A stretch of 39,155 bases of DNA from CAYSQW01 sp964433135 (GCA_964433135.1 CAYSQW010000033.1:1-39155); one strand, 5' to 3'; counted from the first letter of the stretch, positions 1 through 8,915 are shown. Made by a program: numbers and translations. Notes: generated by a model not told the origin, from the letters alone.

Positions 1-924
1 TCTTCCGGTAAAGTGCAGAAAAACATCTTCGAGGCTGGGTTTGTGCAGATCGACACTTTTCACGCTGACATCGTTTTTTTGCGCAAGCCGGATTATGCCC
101 GGTATACGCCGTTCCCCCTTCTCTACGGTCAGCCTGAGAACCTTTTCCCGTTCGGATAGATTTTTCACCCATGCATGGTTGCGAAAATCAAGAATCAATC
201 CGCGCGGATCTCCATCGATTTCGATCGAAACGACATCCCCTCCCAGAATATCTTTGAGCTTTTGAGGGGTGTCTTCAGCTACGAATTTTCCGTAATCCAT
301 GATCGCAACGCGGTCGCAAAGATAGTCGGCTTCCTCCATGTAATGGGAAGTCAGGATGATGGTCACTTTTTTGTCCCGGTTCAGAATCCTGATATAATCC
401 CATATACGCCTCCGGGTTTGCGCATCCAGGCCCAGGGTGGGTTCATCCAAGAACAGCACCCGCGGACTGTGGATCAATCCCCTGGCGATCTCAAGACGGC
501 GCTTCATGCCCCCGGAATAGTTTTCCACCAGCACATCGGCTTTTCCCCCCAGCTCCACCAGATCCAGAACCTCTTGGATCCGCATCCGGCGCTTCGTCTT
601 TTCGATCCCATACATCATGGCGTGAAAATTCAAGTTTTCCTTGCCGGTCAGCTTGGAATCCAGAGCGGGTTCCTGAAAAACGATCCCGATGCTCCGTCTC
701 ACGCTGTCCCGATCCCGGGTGACATCAAAACCCGCAACGATTCCCCGGCCTGAAGTTGGGGGCAGAAGCGTAGACAGAATATTGATGGTGGTGGTTTTCC
801 CGGCTCCGTTCGGCCCCAAAAGTCCAAAGAGCTCTCCGGTTTTCACATCAAAAGAGATATTGTCGACGGCCCGGACGCCGTTGAACGTTCGGCTGAGAGA
901 ATCGACGTGGATGGCGTTATCCAT
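1..924 (-). CDS. ABC transporter ATP-binding protein, DrrA type (C-terminus cut by window edge)
   Basis: This is the nucleotide-binding subunit of an ABC exporter that would pair with a membrane permease lying beyond the left edge. The first 308 codons are present and the end is missing. The reverse-strand translation shows, in order, a Walker A (GPNGAGKTT, about residue 40), the signature YSGGMKRR (about 145), a Walker B VLFLDEPTLGLD, and the H-loop TSHYMEEAD. After these comes the extra C-terminal region typical of DrrA/NatA-type drug or polyketide exporters. The ATG at 922-924 fits the usual N-terminus of the family; only a weak AGG lies about ten bases upstream. It starts 51 bases after the end of the histidine kinase gene on the same strand, so the two may be co-transcribed. 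The transported substrate cannot be read from this subunit. Confidence 0.9.
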   Translation of the reverse strand, partial: MDNAIHVDSLSRTFNGVRAVDNISFDVKTGELFGLLGPNGAGKTTTINILSTLLPPTSGRGIVAGFDVTRDRDSVRRSIGIVFQEPALDSKLTGKENLNFHAMMYGIEKTKRRMRIQEVLDLVELGGKADVLVENYSGGMKRRLEIARGLIHSPRVLFLDEPTLGLDAQTRRRIWDYIRILNRDKKVTIILTSHYMEEADYLCDRVAIMDYGKFVAEDTPQKLKDILGGDVVSIEIDGDPRGLILDFRNHAWVKNLSEREKVLRLTVEKGERRIPGIIRLAQKNDVSVKSVDLHKPSLEDVFLHFTGR

Positions 925-975
925 TTCGTTTAATGCCTGCTTTTATTCGTACCGCCGGCCGCGGCGAATCCATGG

Positions 976-2967
976 TCAGTCTTTGAGTGTAACCGGTTTG
1001 AACTTGATTTCTAATTTCGCGCCCTTTCCGTGTTTGAAGCTCAGACTGCCGTTGAGCTGATCGGTCAACATGTCCACCAACTGAAGGCCGAGAGAATCGC
1101 TGCTTTTTATATCGAAATCCTCCGGGAATCCCCTTCCTGAGTCCCCCACCGTCAGCATATAGAAATCCTCTGAGTCCCGTTTAAGTCCCACCTTTAGTTC
1201 ACCGCCGTTGCCTTGCGGGAAAGCGTATTTCAAGCTGTTGGTTATCAGCTCGCTGATAATCAAGCCGCAGGGAATCGCGGTATTGATGTCCAGGAAAACA
1301 TTTTCGACATCGACTTTCAAATCAACATCGTTCATGCCATAGACGTGAAAAAGATGATCGGCAAGGTTCCGGATATACTCTGAAAAATCCACATTGGACA
1401 GGTCTTCCGAACGATAAAGCTTTTCATGCACCAGCGCCATGGAACGAACGCGAACCTGACTTTCCTTGAACATGTCCCGGGCCTTTTCATCCTGCAGATT
1501 GCGAGACTGAAGATTTAGAAGGCTGGAGATGATTTGAAGGTTGTTTTTAACCCGATGGTGGATCTCACGCAGCAGGACTTCCTTCTCTCTCAGCGAAGTT
1601 TTCAGCCGTTTCTCCCCACGTTTGCGCTCGGTGATATCCCACATGTATGAACGTGTGCCGACGATGCGTTTGCCATCCTTTAAGGTGACGACGTCGATCT
1701 CACAATCAAGAACGGATCCGTCCTTTCGAATCCCCTTTATCTCGTATCGTTTTTTGACCCGTTTTCCCCGCATCCGGTCTTCGTGAAGCCGTAAGACACG
1801 GTCATGGTCGTCAGGATGCACGATCGATGTTATGGAAAGGTTTTTGATGTCCTTTTCGGTGTAGCCGAAGATTCTCGAAAACGTCTTGTTGAAATATTTA
1901 AACTTCCCGTTGACATCATCGATCATAATGGCGATATCCGCTTTCTCCACCAGGGTCTGATACCTGTTTTCACTCTCTTTCAGGACTTCCTGGGCTTTTT
2001 TACGCTCGATCGCCATGGCCACCTGGGCTGAAATGAACTGGAGTATATTCTTTTCATCATTCGTAAACCGAAGTCCTTCGGTATAGCTTTGAACCACGAG
2101 GACTCCGATCGCTTTGTTCTGAATCTTGAGAGGAACCCCCAGCCAGTCGATCGAAGCGGGCCCGATGGAAACGACCTCTCCACCGTCGACCAACTCCTGG
2201 AATTTTTCTGGCGATGCCAAAAGAGGCTTCCTGGTTCGGAGTACGTATTCCGTCAGGCCTTTTCCCATCGGCTGCGGTCCGGGAGATTTTTCGTATTCAT
2301 CGACAAAATAAGGAAAGTGCAGGGTATGGCCCATCTCATCATAGAGGGCGATATAAAAATTGTCTTTCGCCGGCATAAGCGAAGAGATCGTCTTGTGAAT
2401 GAAGCGATACAGATCATCCAGACTAATGGTGGACTGAGCCGCTTCCGAAATGGAATAGATGGATTCACGGGCCTTTTCCATAAGGATCTGATCGGTCACA
2501 TCCCGAACGATATCGATAATCCCATAGATCTTTCCGTCCTGGGAACGAAGCGGGGTCAGGATTTCATTGGTGAAACCGCTCTTCCCTCCCGGCAGAGTGT
2601 AGGGAATATTCTTTCGCTTGACGACTTCCCCGCGCATGGCCCGGCGCATCATTTTATCGACACCCTGCTCGGCCAAGTGAGGGAAGATCTCCCAGGCCGT
2701 CTTATCCGACAGAAAGATTTCTTTCCCGGGAACACCTGAGATTTCCTCCATGGCGTGGTTCCAATAAATATAGCGGAAATTCCGGTCCAGGACGACAACC
2801 CCGTCATGGAAAGAGTCAAAAACATCTCTAAGCTGCGCGTTTTTTTTTAGCAGATCATCTTCTGTCATCTGGCGCATTGCCGTCAAATTTTGGTCTTCAT
2901 TGAGTTTTTTTTGCGATCGCTCGCTTCCCCGCTTCGCTCTTTCGTCATGTTCGGATCGATCCTCCAT
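976..2967 (-). CDS. PAS-GAF-PAS sensor histidine kinase (HisKA_2 type)
   Basis: This is a soluble cytoplasmic sensor kinase with no membrane segment. After a charged, coiled N-terminal stretch come a PAS domain (about residues 45-155), a GAF domain (about 175-325), a second PAS domain with PAC-like end (about 335-455), a HisKA_2 dimerisation domain containing HHRVKNNLQ (His about 475) and a HATPase_c domain with ITNSLKYAFP and DSGRGFP. This layout belongs to the group of kinases that often control general stress or two-component relays. I start at the ATG at 2965-2967 because GGGAG lies six bases before it; a GTG twelve codons upstream (3001-3003) is open but lacks such a site. No response regulator is adjacent, so the partner is elsewhere. 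The neighbouring ABC gene 51 bases downstream may be its co-transcribed partner. Confidence 0.9.
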   Translation of the reverse strand: MEDRSEHDERAKRGSERSQKKLNEDQNLTAMRQMTEDDLLKKNAQLRDVFDSFHDGVVVLDRNFRYIYWNHAMEEISGVPGKEIFLSDKTAWEIFPHLAEQGVDKMMRRAMRGEVVKRKNIPYTLPGGKSGFTNEILTPLRSQDGKIYGIIDIVRDVTDQILMEKARESIYSISEAAQSTISLDDLYRFIHKTISSLMPAKDNFYIALYDEMGHTLHFPYFVDEYEKSPGPQPMGKGLTEYVLRTRKPLLASPEKFQELVDGGEVVSIGPASIDWLGVPLKIQNKAIGVLVVQSYTEGLRFTNDEKNILQFISAQVAMAIERKKAQEVLKESENRYQTLVEKADIAIMIDDVNGKFKYFNKTFSRIFGYTEKDIKNLSITSIVHPDDHDRVLRLHEDRMRGKRVKKRYEIKGIRKDGSVLDCEIDVVTLKDGKRIVGTRSYMWDITERKRGEKRLKTSLREKEVLLREIHHRVKNNLQIISSLLNLQSRNLQDEKARDMFKESQVRVRSMALVHEKLYRSEDLSNVDFSEYIRNLADHLFHVYGMNDVDLKVDVENVFLDINTAIPCGLIISELITNSLKYAFPQGNGGELKVGLKRDSEDFYMLTVGDSGRGFPEDFDIKSSDSLGLQLVDMLTDQLNGSLSFKHGKGAKLEIKFKPVTLKD

Positions 2968-3073
2968 CTTATTCTCCCGTGAATGCAGTCTTTTCAATAT
3001 CACGATTCTCTAAGCTCTACCACAATATATCGAATCAAGTCAAATGTCGAACCCCAAGGCAAATGAAAGCGGA

Positions 3074-4747
3074 TTATATCCTGTTATTCGTATATTTGGT
3101 GATCAACAGACTCCGGAGATTCCGGTACATATTCACCACTTCCTCCATACGCTTATTCGTCAACTCCGTCAGATACAAGGCGGCCTTTTCCACATCCGCC
3201 GCATGCAGCTTCAGCACCTCGGCATCGACCTTTGACCGGCTCTGGAAAAAAGCATCTTCCATCGGATCGCGAACCGCTCTGACGTCCTTCATGGCATCCT
3301 GCCAGCGCAGGTAGAGAAGGTTATCCACAAAATCGATCGCCCAGCGTGCCGATTCTTCGCTGAAACGATCGGGATCATAGGTCATATAAAGCGGTGATAT
3401 TTCCCGAACCCCGGCATAAATGGGGACGTAGGTGCTGACATACTGATTGTCCAGATAGAACCAGTAGATTCCCCCTATGGGATCCGGCAGCCAACCTCGG
3501 AGCTGAGCGACCATGCCGTACCCGCCGCGGGATACGACCCGGTGATAGTCGATATCCAACAGTTCCCTCCAAGCCTGTCCGGGGAAGGGAGTCGTGAGAG
3601 GGCTTTTCACGAAGCCTCCTTTTCCATCGGGAACCAACCAATCGGTATCGGCGGTCATGTCATAAATCGTGTTTTCAAACGTCGATCGTTGGAAAGCGAT
3701 CACATCCCGCACAGACAATTTTTTCTCAGGTTTTACGGAAAACGGGAAATATGAAAGCGGCATGCGGACGGTATGGTAGGGGTCATACCCGTGGTTTTTG
3801 GAAGCGCCGCCGCCGAATGATGTGGACCAATTTTTAAGCGAGGGCGCTACCCGGCTGTAAAAAAGCCACAGCCGCCCCAGACTGCCGTCGATCGGAAGCG
3901 GAGCATAAGCCTCCTGCCAGATAAAGGGTCGACCGGAATTCGGATCATACCATCCGTGATCGATCGCCACCTGCATGTAATTTTCGGAAGCCATGAAATA
4001 ATCGGGGCGGTCGAGATCGATCTGTTTGATGATACTCCAATTGGGAAGAATCGCCACATGATCATCCGGAACCCGCTGAGCCGCCCAAACGGCGCCCGAT
4101 TCCCCGCTTTCGGGATCCCAATCCGGCCCCACGCTGAAAACCTCCAATACCCATACCTCCTGAGGATCAGCGATGCATAATCCTTCGGACTCCGGGCCGC
4201 AGGAAGGAAGAAATCCATATTTTTCCACCAAGGACGTGATCAACCGAACGGCTTCCCGGGCGGTCCGGCAGCGCTGAAGCGCAAAAAGCTGCGCTTGTTC
4301 GATCGTCATGATCTGCCGGCATCCGCTCTCAAAGTCGATTTGAAGCTCCTTTCTCTGGCACAGCGTCGATTCTCCAATGGCCAGCTGATGTTCATTCATC
4401 TGCGGATAACCCGTATGAAAATAAGCGTATGTCTTCTCAACCTGAGGGATACGGCCGATCACCCTGCCGTATTCATGAAGCGGCTTCCGAACATCCTGAA
4501 GCCCATAATAGACGGGAGCCATGCTTCCCGGCTTAAAAGTCTGAGCCGGCACCACATGCACGCGGCACTCGCTGCAGCACCCGGTATGCGAAGTGATAAC
4601 GGATCCATCCAATGAGGCGCCCCTGCCCACGACGATATCCGTACAGTGGTCATCGGAATGCGTGACCTGAGGAAAACCCGTTAAAATCAAGATAAACATC
4701 GAAATCATCATCCCGATGAACACGGATGCTCTTTTCAATTTGATCAT
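3074..4747 (-). CDS. Secreted C69-family dipeptidase
   Basis: The product resembles peptidase family C69 (PepD-type N-terminal nucleophile dipeptidases), which cut dipeptides. It has a basic start followed by a hydrophobic signal segment ending near residue 30. The mature part begins with CTDIVVGRGASLDGS, the family pattern in which the first Cys (about Cys35) becomes the N-terminal nucleophile, followed by the conserved ASxDGS. The length of 557 residues suits a complete member. The first in-frame ATG (4751-4753) touches the AGGAG directly, whereas the ATG at 4745-4747 lies six bases from it, so I prefer the latter. It is a single gene with 107 bases before the kinase start and 183 after the cyclophilin end. 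It probably acts in the periplasm on peptides released by the other exported peptidases. Confidence 0.88.
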   Translation of the reverse strand: MIKLKRASVFIGMMISMFILILTGFPQVTHSDDHCTDIVVGRGASLDGSVITSHTGCCSECRVHVVPAQTFKPGSMAPVYYGLQDVRKPLHEYGRVIGRIPQVEKTYAYFHTGYPQMNEHQLAIGESTLCQRKELQIDFESGCRQIMTIEQAQLFALQRCRTAREAVRLITSLVEKYGFLPSCGPESEGLCIADPQEVWVLEVFSVGPDWDPESGESGAVWAAQRVPDDHVAILPNWSIIKQIDLDRPDYFMASENYMQVAIDHGWYDPNSGRPFIWQEAYAPLPIDGSLGRLWLFYSRVAPSLKNWSTSFGGGASKNHGYDPYHTVRMPLSYFPFSVKPEKKLSVRDVIAFQRSTFENTIYDMTADTDWLVPDGKGGFVKSPLTTPFPGQAWRELLDIDYHRVVSRGGYGMVAQLRGWLPDPIGGIYWFYLDNQYVSTYVPIYAGVREISPLYMTYDPDRFSEESARWAIDFVDNLLYLRWQDAMKDVRAVRDPMEDAFFQSRSKVDAEVLKLHAADVEKAALYLTELTNKRMEEVVNMYRNLRSLLITKYTNNRI

Positions 4748-4930
4748 AATCATCTCCTATGGAATATCATTAAATGCACTGCGGATATTTCAGTCCCCGC
4801 CATTGCGGCCGCCATTCAAAACCTTTAACAACCGGCCTTTGCTGATTGCCCTGAAACCCGAGATTCAAAACGAATTATTTTAAAGGAAGAATTCAGCCGC
4901 ACCCAAATAGAATCCGCCGCCTGTTGTATT

Positions 4931-5512
4931 TCACCGTATCCGCGAAACCCGGCTTATCACGACCCTCTCGACAAGCATCTGGCCGGCTGCCGGTTGCTGC
5001 TGGATCTTCAGGATCACACCCATCCCGCCGGTCACGCGGCCGAACGCCGCGAATCCTTGTCCGTCAGGATTGCGTTTGCCGCCAAAGTCCAATTCGGGCT
5101 GGTCCTGGATGCAAAAAAAGAACTCCGACGACGCGGTGCCGGGATCGCTTCTGGCCATGGAGATGACTCCGTCTTTATGCAAAAGGCCGGTTTCCCGTGT
5201 GGTCTCATGGATGATGGGATCAAAACCGGTCTTCCCTTCGGCAAATCGAATCCCTCCTTGGATCACTTCTATCTTCACATCGTTGTCCGGCTGATTATCC
5301 ATGGTCACAACCCGATAGAAAGCCGCTCCGTTATAGAGGCCTTCATCAACATAGCGAAGAAAGTTTTCGGCCGTTACGGGAGCCGACCGCTCAAGGATCT
5401 CAACCTCGATATCTCCCAGGTCCGTCTGAAACACGACCCGCGGATTCTCGGCCTTGCAGCTCCAGAATGAAAACAGTAAGATCACACATAAAAGCCCTCT
5501 CCACAGCTTCAT
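4931..5512 (-). CDS. Cyclophilin-type peptidyl-prolyl isomerase, exported
   Basis: This 193-residue protein carries a signal sequence ending in FSFWSC at about residue 19, which could be a loose lipobox, followed by a single cyclophilin domain. Family landmarks are FYRVV, the GVISMARSDPGTASSEFFFCIQ stretch (split here as GVISMAR, SDPGTASSEFFFC), and GFAAFGRVTGGMGVI. Cyclophilins catalyse cis-trans isomerisation of X-Pro bonds; here the role is likely folding of exported proteins in the periplasm. GAGGGG lies just before the ATG at 5510-5512. Its start is eight bases after the stop of the NTF2-like lipoprotein gene, so the two form an operon. The catalytic Arg of the FYRV region is present, but the usual QGG motif appears as IQGG, which is also normal. 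Confidence 0.88.
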   Translation of the reverse strand: MKLWRGLLCVILLFSFWSCKAENPRVVFQTDLGDIEVEILERSAPVTAENFLRYVDEGLYNGAAFYRVVTMDNQPDNDVKIEVIQGGIRFAEGKTGFDPIIHETTRETGLLHKDGVISMARSDPGTASSEFFFCIQDQPELDFGGKRNPDGQGFAAFGRVTGGMGVILKIQQQPAAGQMLVERVVISRVSRIR

Positions 5513-5520
5513 GACCCCTC

Positions 5521-6015
5521 CTATTTATATTCGACCGCCTGTCCCTTAACAGGAAGCGATACATGCCTTTGCACGTAGACCCAATCCCGGCCGCGCTTTT
5601 CCACCACTCCCGTAACCCTCATGCCCTCATAATGATAAGCTTGTCCGGAGGAAACGATGTCGACCTTCATCACGGCGCTGAACCAAGCCACTTTCCCTGA
5701 AGAATGGGTTCTCGTCCGCACCTCATCAAAGACAACTTCACTGCTTTCAAAAGAAGCGAACTGTCTTTGGAAAGCCTCTTTCCAGGGAGACCAGCCGATC
5801 CAATATTCATCGGCATCGGTCCCTAGATTTATCATATCCGCGTCATGGGCGAATATCTTTTCGAACAAGGCCATATCCTTGGTCCCATAGGCCTGGGAAA
5901 AGCGTTCCAGAAGCAACCTGACGGCCGCATCACCGGCATCCGCTTTCGATCCGTCTGAACAAGCCGTCCCCAACGCCAACACCGCAAGCAAGACAAATCG
6001 AACGCGTCGCTTCAT
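5521..6015 (-). CDS. NTF2-like (SnoaL/DUF4440-type) lipoprotein
   Basis: The protein has about 164 residues. It starts with a basic signal sequence whose lipobox LGTAC puts a lipidated Cys near residue 19. The rest matches the cone-shaped NTF2-like fold seen in SnoaL and DUF4440 proteins: a helix with FSQAYGTKDMALFEKIFAHD, a strand with WIGWSPWKEAFQRQF, and late strands GKVAWFSAVMKV and DWVYVQRHVSLP. Members bind small ligands or act as partner subunits; no enzymatic role can be assigned. The ATG at 6013-6015 is chosen because AAGGAGGAG lies three bases before it; an in-frame ATG eleven codons upstream has no such site. It is the first gene of a pair with the cyclophilin, which suggests a shared envelope function. 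Confidence 0.8.
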   Translation of the reverse strand: MKRRVRFVLLAVLALGTACSDGSKADAGDAAVRLLLERFSQAYGTKDMALFEKIFAHDADMINLGTDADEYWIGWSPWKEAFQRQFASFESSEVVFDEVRTRTHSSGKVAWFSAVMKVDIVSSGQAYHYEGMRVTGVVEKRGRDWVYVQRHVSLPVKGQAVEYK

Positions 6016-6422
6016 CTGCTCCTCCTTGCCGGAATAAGTTTCCTTCATGCCGACTTACGAATCCGAGAACACTCAGGGAGAGTGGATTCCGCATTTCTTG
6101 GGGCTTTCTCGGCCGAGCTTAAGCTGGAAAAAGCACCGATACTTTCATCCGAACGATATATGACACCCCGCTCAAACAATCATGTCGCATCACTGAAGGC
6201 GCATCGGCGAGGGTTTGAAAAATCAGGTCCGATGCCGTTCATAAAAATCATATTCACTGCAAACCAAACCTGTCAAGCCGGAATTGAGAAAGAAGAGAAG
6301 ATTTATGATTCCCGCGATCCACAAGACAGAATATCTTTTTTACATCGTTAAGGGATTGATTTGGTTTACACTCGATTCCGACCGGAATCTCATGTGGACC
6401 GGAAGATTGATCATGAAAAAAA
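6016..6422. other. Intergenic stretch without a convincing gene
   Basis: About 400 bases lie between two minus-strand genes. They hold a plus-strand open frame at 6082-6351 with no ribosome site and no recognisable protein pattern. A ten-base palindrome AGCTTAAGCT is near 6117, and a small hairpin GATTCC-gacc-GGAATC lies near 6374-6390. I find no clear terminator for the gene ending at 6423 and no convincing promoter for the gene starting at 6015. Confidence 0.5.
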
Positions 6423-6875
6423 TTAAAAATAATAACGGACACCGATCCCTCCGTTAAAAAACAAATCCGTACGCGGAACCAGATCGAAGATCGGCGCCAG
6501 CTCGATAAAAATATCCACGGGAGCGTTTTCGAAGAGATATGTGACTCCGATCGGGATACGTATACCTACGTGAACATCATGGGCATTCTTCAGACGGGCG
6601 CCCACACCGTATGTAAAAGCCAAGGTGTGCCCTTCCAGCGGAATCATTTGGAAATCATGGATAATATAATCACAGTGTACGTGAAAAGAATCATCATGAC
6701 CGAAAGACCAGGCGGCGGCTCCGGATACGGCTGATCGGGTACCAAGCCATTGTTTAAAACTGATGCCGGTAGGCTCTCCCAGCAGAACCCCCAATCCGAA
6801 GCCCCTGTCCTGCGCTCCGGCCAAAACCACCGTCACAAATATTAGAATGAGAGCGATTCCGATACGCTGCTTCAT
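6423..6875 (-). CDS. Small outer-membrane-type beta-barrel protein, function unknown
   Basis: The 150-residue product has a clear signal peptide (basic start, hydrophobic run, cut near AGAQ at about residue 21). The mature part alternates hydrophobic and polar residues with many glycines, as in GFGLGVLLGEPTG, and ends in GGIGVRYYF. A final aromatic residue is the usual signal for barrel insertion in the outer membrane. GLGxxLGEPTGxSFKxW at the start is a pattern I associate with small barrel proteins of unknown role, but I cannot name the family with certainty. AAAGGAG lies seven bases before the ATG at 6873-6875. It stands alone, and a 245-base gap separates it from the divergent arsR promoter. 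It points to a Gram-negative envelope. Confidence 0.7.
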   Translation of the reverse strand: MKQRIGIALILIFVTVVLAGAQDRGFGLGVLLGEPTGISFKQWLGTRSAVSGAAAWSFGHDDSFHVHCDYIIHDFQMIPLEGHTLAFTYGVGARLKNAHDVHVGIRIPIGVTYLFENAPVDIFIELAPIFDLVPRTDLFFNGGIGVRYYF

Positions 6876-7120
6876 AAGCTTTCTCCTTTTTTATATCTCC
6901 TTTTATATTACGAAAACCCATTATGTCGGGTTCACGAGATATCAATTGATGCGCACCTCCCGTTTCGGTCAACAGGATTAGATTATTCTTATTCAGACTT
7001 AAAGAATCTTGTTTCACGTCCTTTATATTCTCCGGGAAATGCGTTGGCAAATCAAGCTGACCCATCCGAAACGGAACGCGTTACGCTCGCCTCACGGCAC
7101 GCGATCCGGCAAGAAAAAAC

Positions 7121-7149
7121 TTGACACAGACCCTTCACTTGGTTAATAT
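7121..7149 (+). promoter_or_regulatory. Consensus promoter of the arsR-permease-thioredoxin genes
   Basis: TTGACA at 7121-7126 and TAATAT at 7144-7149 are separated by exactly 17 bases, close to the ideal sigma-70 promoter. The -10 box ends seven bases before the ATG at 7157, so transcription should begin at or next to that A. The A+T-rich half-sites ATATG (7146-7150) and CATAT (7164-7168) flank this start and could be part of an autoregulatory operator. The dyad is imperfect between them. Confidence 0.75.
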
Positions 7150-7156
7150 GCCAATT

Positions 7157-7483
7157 ATGCAACCATATAAAACACGCAAGGAGCGCTTGGAGATCCGCGC
7201 CGAAATACTCAAAGCCTTGGCCCATCCGACTCGACTCTACATCCTGGAAGAACTGGCTGAAGCCCCCCACTGCGTATGCGAGTTGACGGAAATGGTGGGA
7301 GCCGATATCTCCACGATCTCCAAACATCTCTCGCTCTTAAGAAACGCAGGCTTGGTTGGTTATGAAAAAAAGGGCAAGCAGGTCTGGTACCATTTGCGTA
7401 TACGCTGCGCCCTGAATTTTCTCACCTGCGTGGAAACCGTATTGAAACAGCAGGCCCGCGACCGGCTCAAGGCGGCACGGTGA
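7157..7483 (+). CDS. arsR: ArsR/SmtB-family repressor with CVC metal-site motif
   Basis: This is a winged-helix metalloregulator of about 108 residues. ALAHPTRLYILEEL and the recognition helix STISKHLSLLRNAGLV are typical of the family. HCVCEL in the third helix matches the CVCDL-type cysteine pair that binds As(III)/Sb(III) in classical ArsR; further cysteines lie near the C-terminus (RCALNFLTC). It probably represses its own operon and releases DNA when metalloid binds. The ATG at 7148 overlaps the -10 box and cannot be used. The ATG at 7157 coincides with the predicted transcription start, so the mRNA would be leaderless. The alternative is a TTG at 7187 with AAGGAG only three bases before it. 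The permease gene follows 81 bases downstream. Confidence 0.88.
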   Translation: MQPYKTRKERLEIRAEILKALAHPTRLYILEELAEAPHCVCELTEMVGADISTISKHLSLLRNAGLVGYEKKGKQVWYHLRIRCALNFLTCVETVLKQQARDRLKAAR

Positions 7484-7494
7484 TATGCAAAACC

Positions 7495-7525
7495 AAATCG
7501 GTTCACCGTCGGGAATAACCGATTT
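7495..7525 (+). other. Nine-base-pair hairpin between arsR and the permease gene
   Basis: AAATCGGTT (7495-7503) and AACCGATTT (7517-7525) are perfect inverted repeats with a 13-base loop. Only a short TTTTA run follows, so full termination is unlikely. It could act as a partial terminator or protect the upstream or downstream mRNA. Confidence 0.5.
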
Positions 7526-7564
7526 TATCGCGTCCACAGCAGTCAGGAGATAGGAGAAAGGACA

Positions 7565-8872
7565 ATGAGTAAATTGGATTGGAAGCAGGAGTGGAAATCT
7601 CTTTTGATCATGTTGACGGCTTTTCTCGGTTTTTTCTATCTCCCCATAGAACACCCGCGCTTTCAAACGGTTTTGTCGGAATCCCTGCACCTGGTGAAAT
7701 GGTATGCGCAGGAACATGTACTGCTATGTCTCATCCCCGCTTTCTTCATCGCGGGCGCCATATCGGTTTTCATCAGCCAAGCTTCGGTCATGAAATACCT
7801 CGGAGCCAAAGCGAAAAAAGTCCTGGCCTACGGTGTTTCTTCCGTATCCGGCTCCATTTTAGCCGTGTGTTCATGCACCGTGCTTCCACTGTTCGCCGGC
7901 ATCTACCGAATGGGAGCCGGACTAGGTCCGGCCGCCACCTTTCTCTATTCCGGACCCGCGATCAACATCCTGGCGATCATCCTGACAGCCAGGGTTTTAG
8001 GGATGGAGCTCGGAATCGCCAGAGCGGTCAGCGCCATCGTGTTCGGTATCGTCATCGGGCTTTTGATGCATGTGATTTTCCGAAAGGAAGAAGTGCGCAA
8101 AGCTGAATCTCAAATGAACCAAGCCGAGGCCGAAACCGACCGGCCGCTTTGGAAAAACATCATCTATTTCGCGGTTCTCGTCGGGATACTGATCTTTGCC
8201 AACTGGGGAAAACCCACGGATGCATCCGGATTCTGGCATCTTATTTTCAGCTTGAAATGGGCTGTTACCGGCATTTTTTCCCTGATCCTTTTCGTCATCC
8301 TTTTTCTATGGTTCGAAGTGAAAGCCTGGGCGGCGGCCGCCGCTGCCGTACCGGCGCTGGCAATGGGACTCATGTTTCCGCAAAATCCTCAACTCGCTTT
8401 CGCGGCCGGCATCATCGGCCTGTCGGTGATCACGAGCACACATCGAGGAGAAGCCGGAGATTGGTTCCGTTCCAGTTGGGACTTCGCCAAGCAGATTCTC
8501 CCCCTTCTATTGTTAGGGGTTCTGATCGCCGGGGCATTGCTGGGACGGCCGGGGCAGGAGGGCCTGATTCCCTCGGCCTGGGTCAGCTCCGCCGTCGGCG
8601 GCAATTCGATATGGGCGAATCTTTTTTCATCCATCGCCGGAGCTTTCATGTACTTCGCGACCCTGACGGAAGTCCCGATCCTTCAGGGCTTGATCGGAAG
8701 CGGGATGGGGAAAGGCCCGGCGCTCGCCCTTCTCCTCGCCGGCCCTGCTCTCAGCCTTCCCAATATGCTGGTCATCCGCAGCGTTATGGGGACGCGAAAA
8801 ACGCTGGTTTTCATCTGCCTGGTGATCGTTTTATCCACGGTGATCGGAATGGCCTACGGAGCCATATTTTGA
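7565..8872 (+). CDS. DUF318/ArsP-type permease
   Basis: This is a 435-residue inner-membrane protein with roughly ten to eleven hydrophobic segments in two similar halves. The sequence AVCSCTVLPLFAGIYRMGAGLGPA followed by FLYSGPAINILAI is the hallmark of the DUF318 permeases (YraQ/ArsP). The second-half counterpart is GAFMYFATLTEVPILQGLIG with LLAGPALSLPNMLVI. Characterised ArsP proteins export trivalent organoarsenicals, and the CSC cysteines fit a thiol-reactive substrate. The adjacent ArsR-like gene supports metalloid efflux, but the substrate is inferred. GGAGAAAGG precedes the ATG with good spacing. It is the second gene of the cassette; the structured element at 8891-9124 separates it from the thioredoxin gene. 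Confidence 0.88.
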   Translation: MSKLDWKQEWKSLLIMLTAFLGFFYLPIEHPRFQTVLSESLHLVKWYAQEHVLLCLIPAFFIAGAISVFISQASVMKYLGAKAKKVLAYGVSSVSGSILAVCSCTVLPLFAGIYRMGAGLGPAATFLYSGPAINILAIILTARVLGMELGIARAVSAIVFGIVIGLLMHVIFRKEEVRKAESQMNQAEAETDRPLWKNIIYFAVLVGILIFANWGKPTDASGFWHLIFSLKWAVTGIFSLILFVILFLWFEVKAWAAAAAAVPALAMGLMFPQNPQLAFAAGIIGLSVITSTHRGEAGDWFRSSWDFAKQILPLLLLGVLIAGALLGRPGQEGLIPSAWVSSAVGGNSIWANLFSSIAGAFMYFATLTEVPILQGLIGSGMGKGPALALLLAGPALSLPNMLVIRSVMGTRKTLVFICLVIVLSTVIGMAYGAIF

Positions 8873-8890
8873 GGGATAATCTATTGTTTA

Positions 8891-8915
8891 ACTCATCATC
8901 CGTTTCCATGAATAA
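8891..8915 (+). repeat. 25-bp direct repeat, copy 1
   Basis: These 25 bases (beginning ACTCATCATCCG and ending CATGAATAA) recur without change at 9100-9124. The part TCATCATCCGTTTCC also forms the left arm of the inverted repeat described at 8893-9061. The copy lies 18 bases after the permease stop codon. Confidence 0.95.

Noticed and set aside
6082..6351. 89-codon plus-strand open frame in a gap
   Set aside because: No ribosome site, no recognisable composition or motif.
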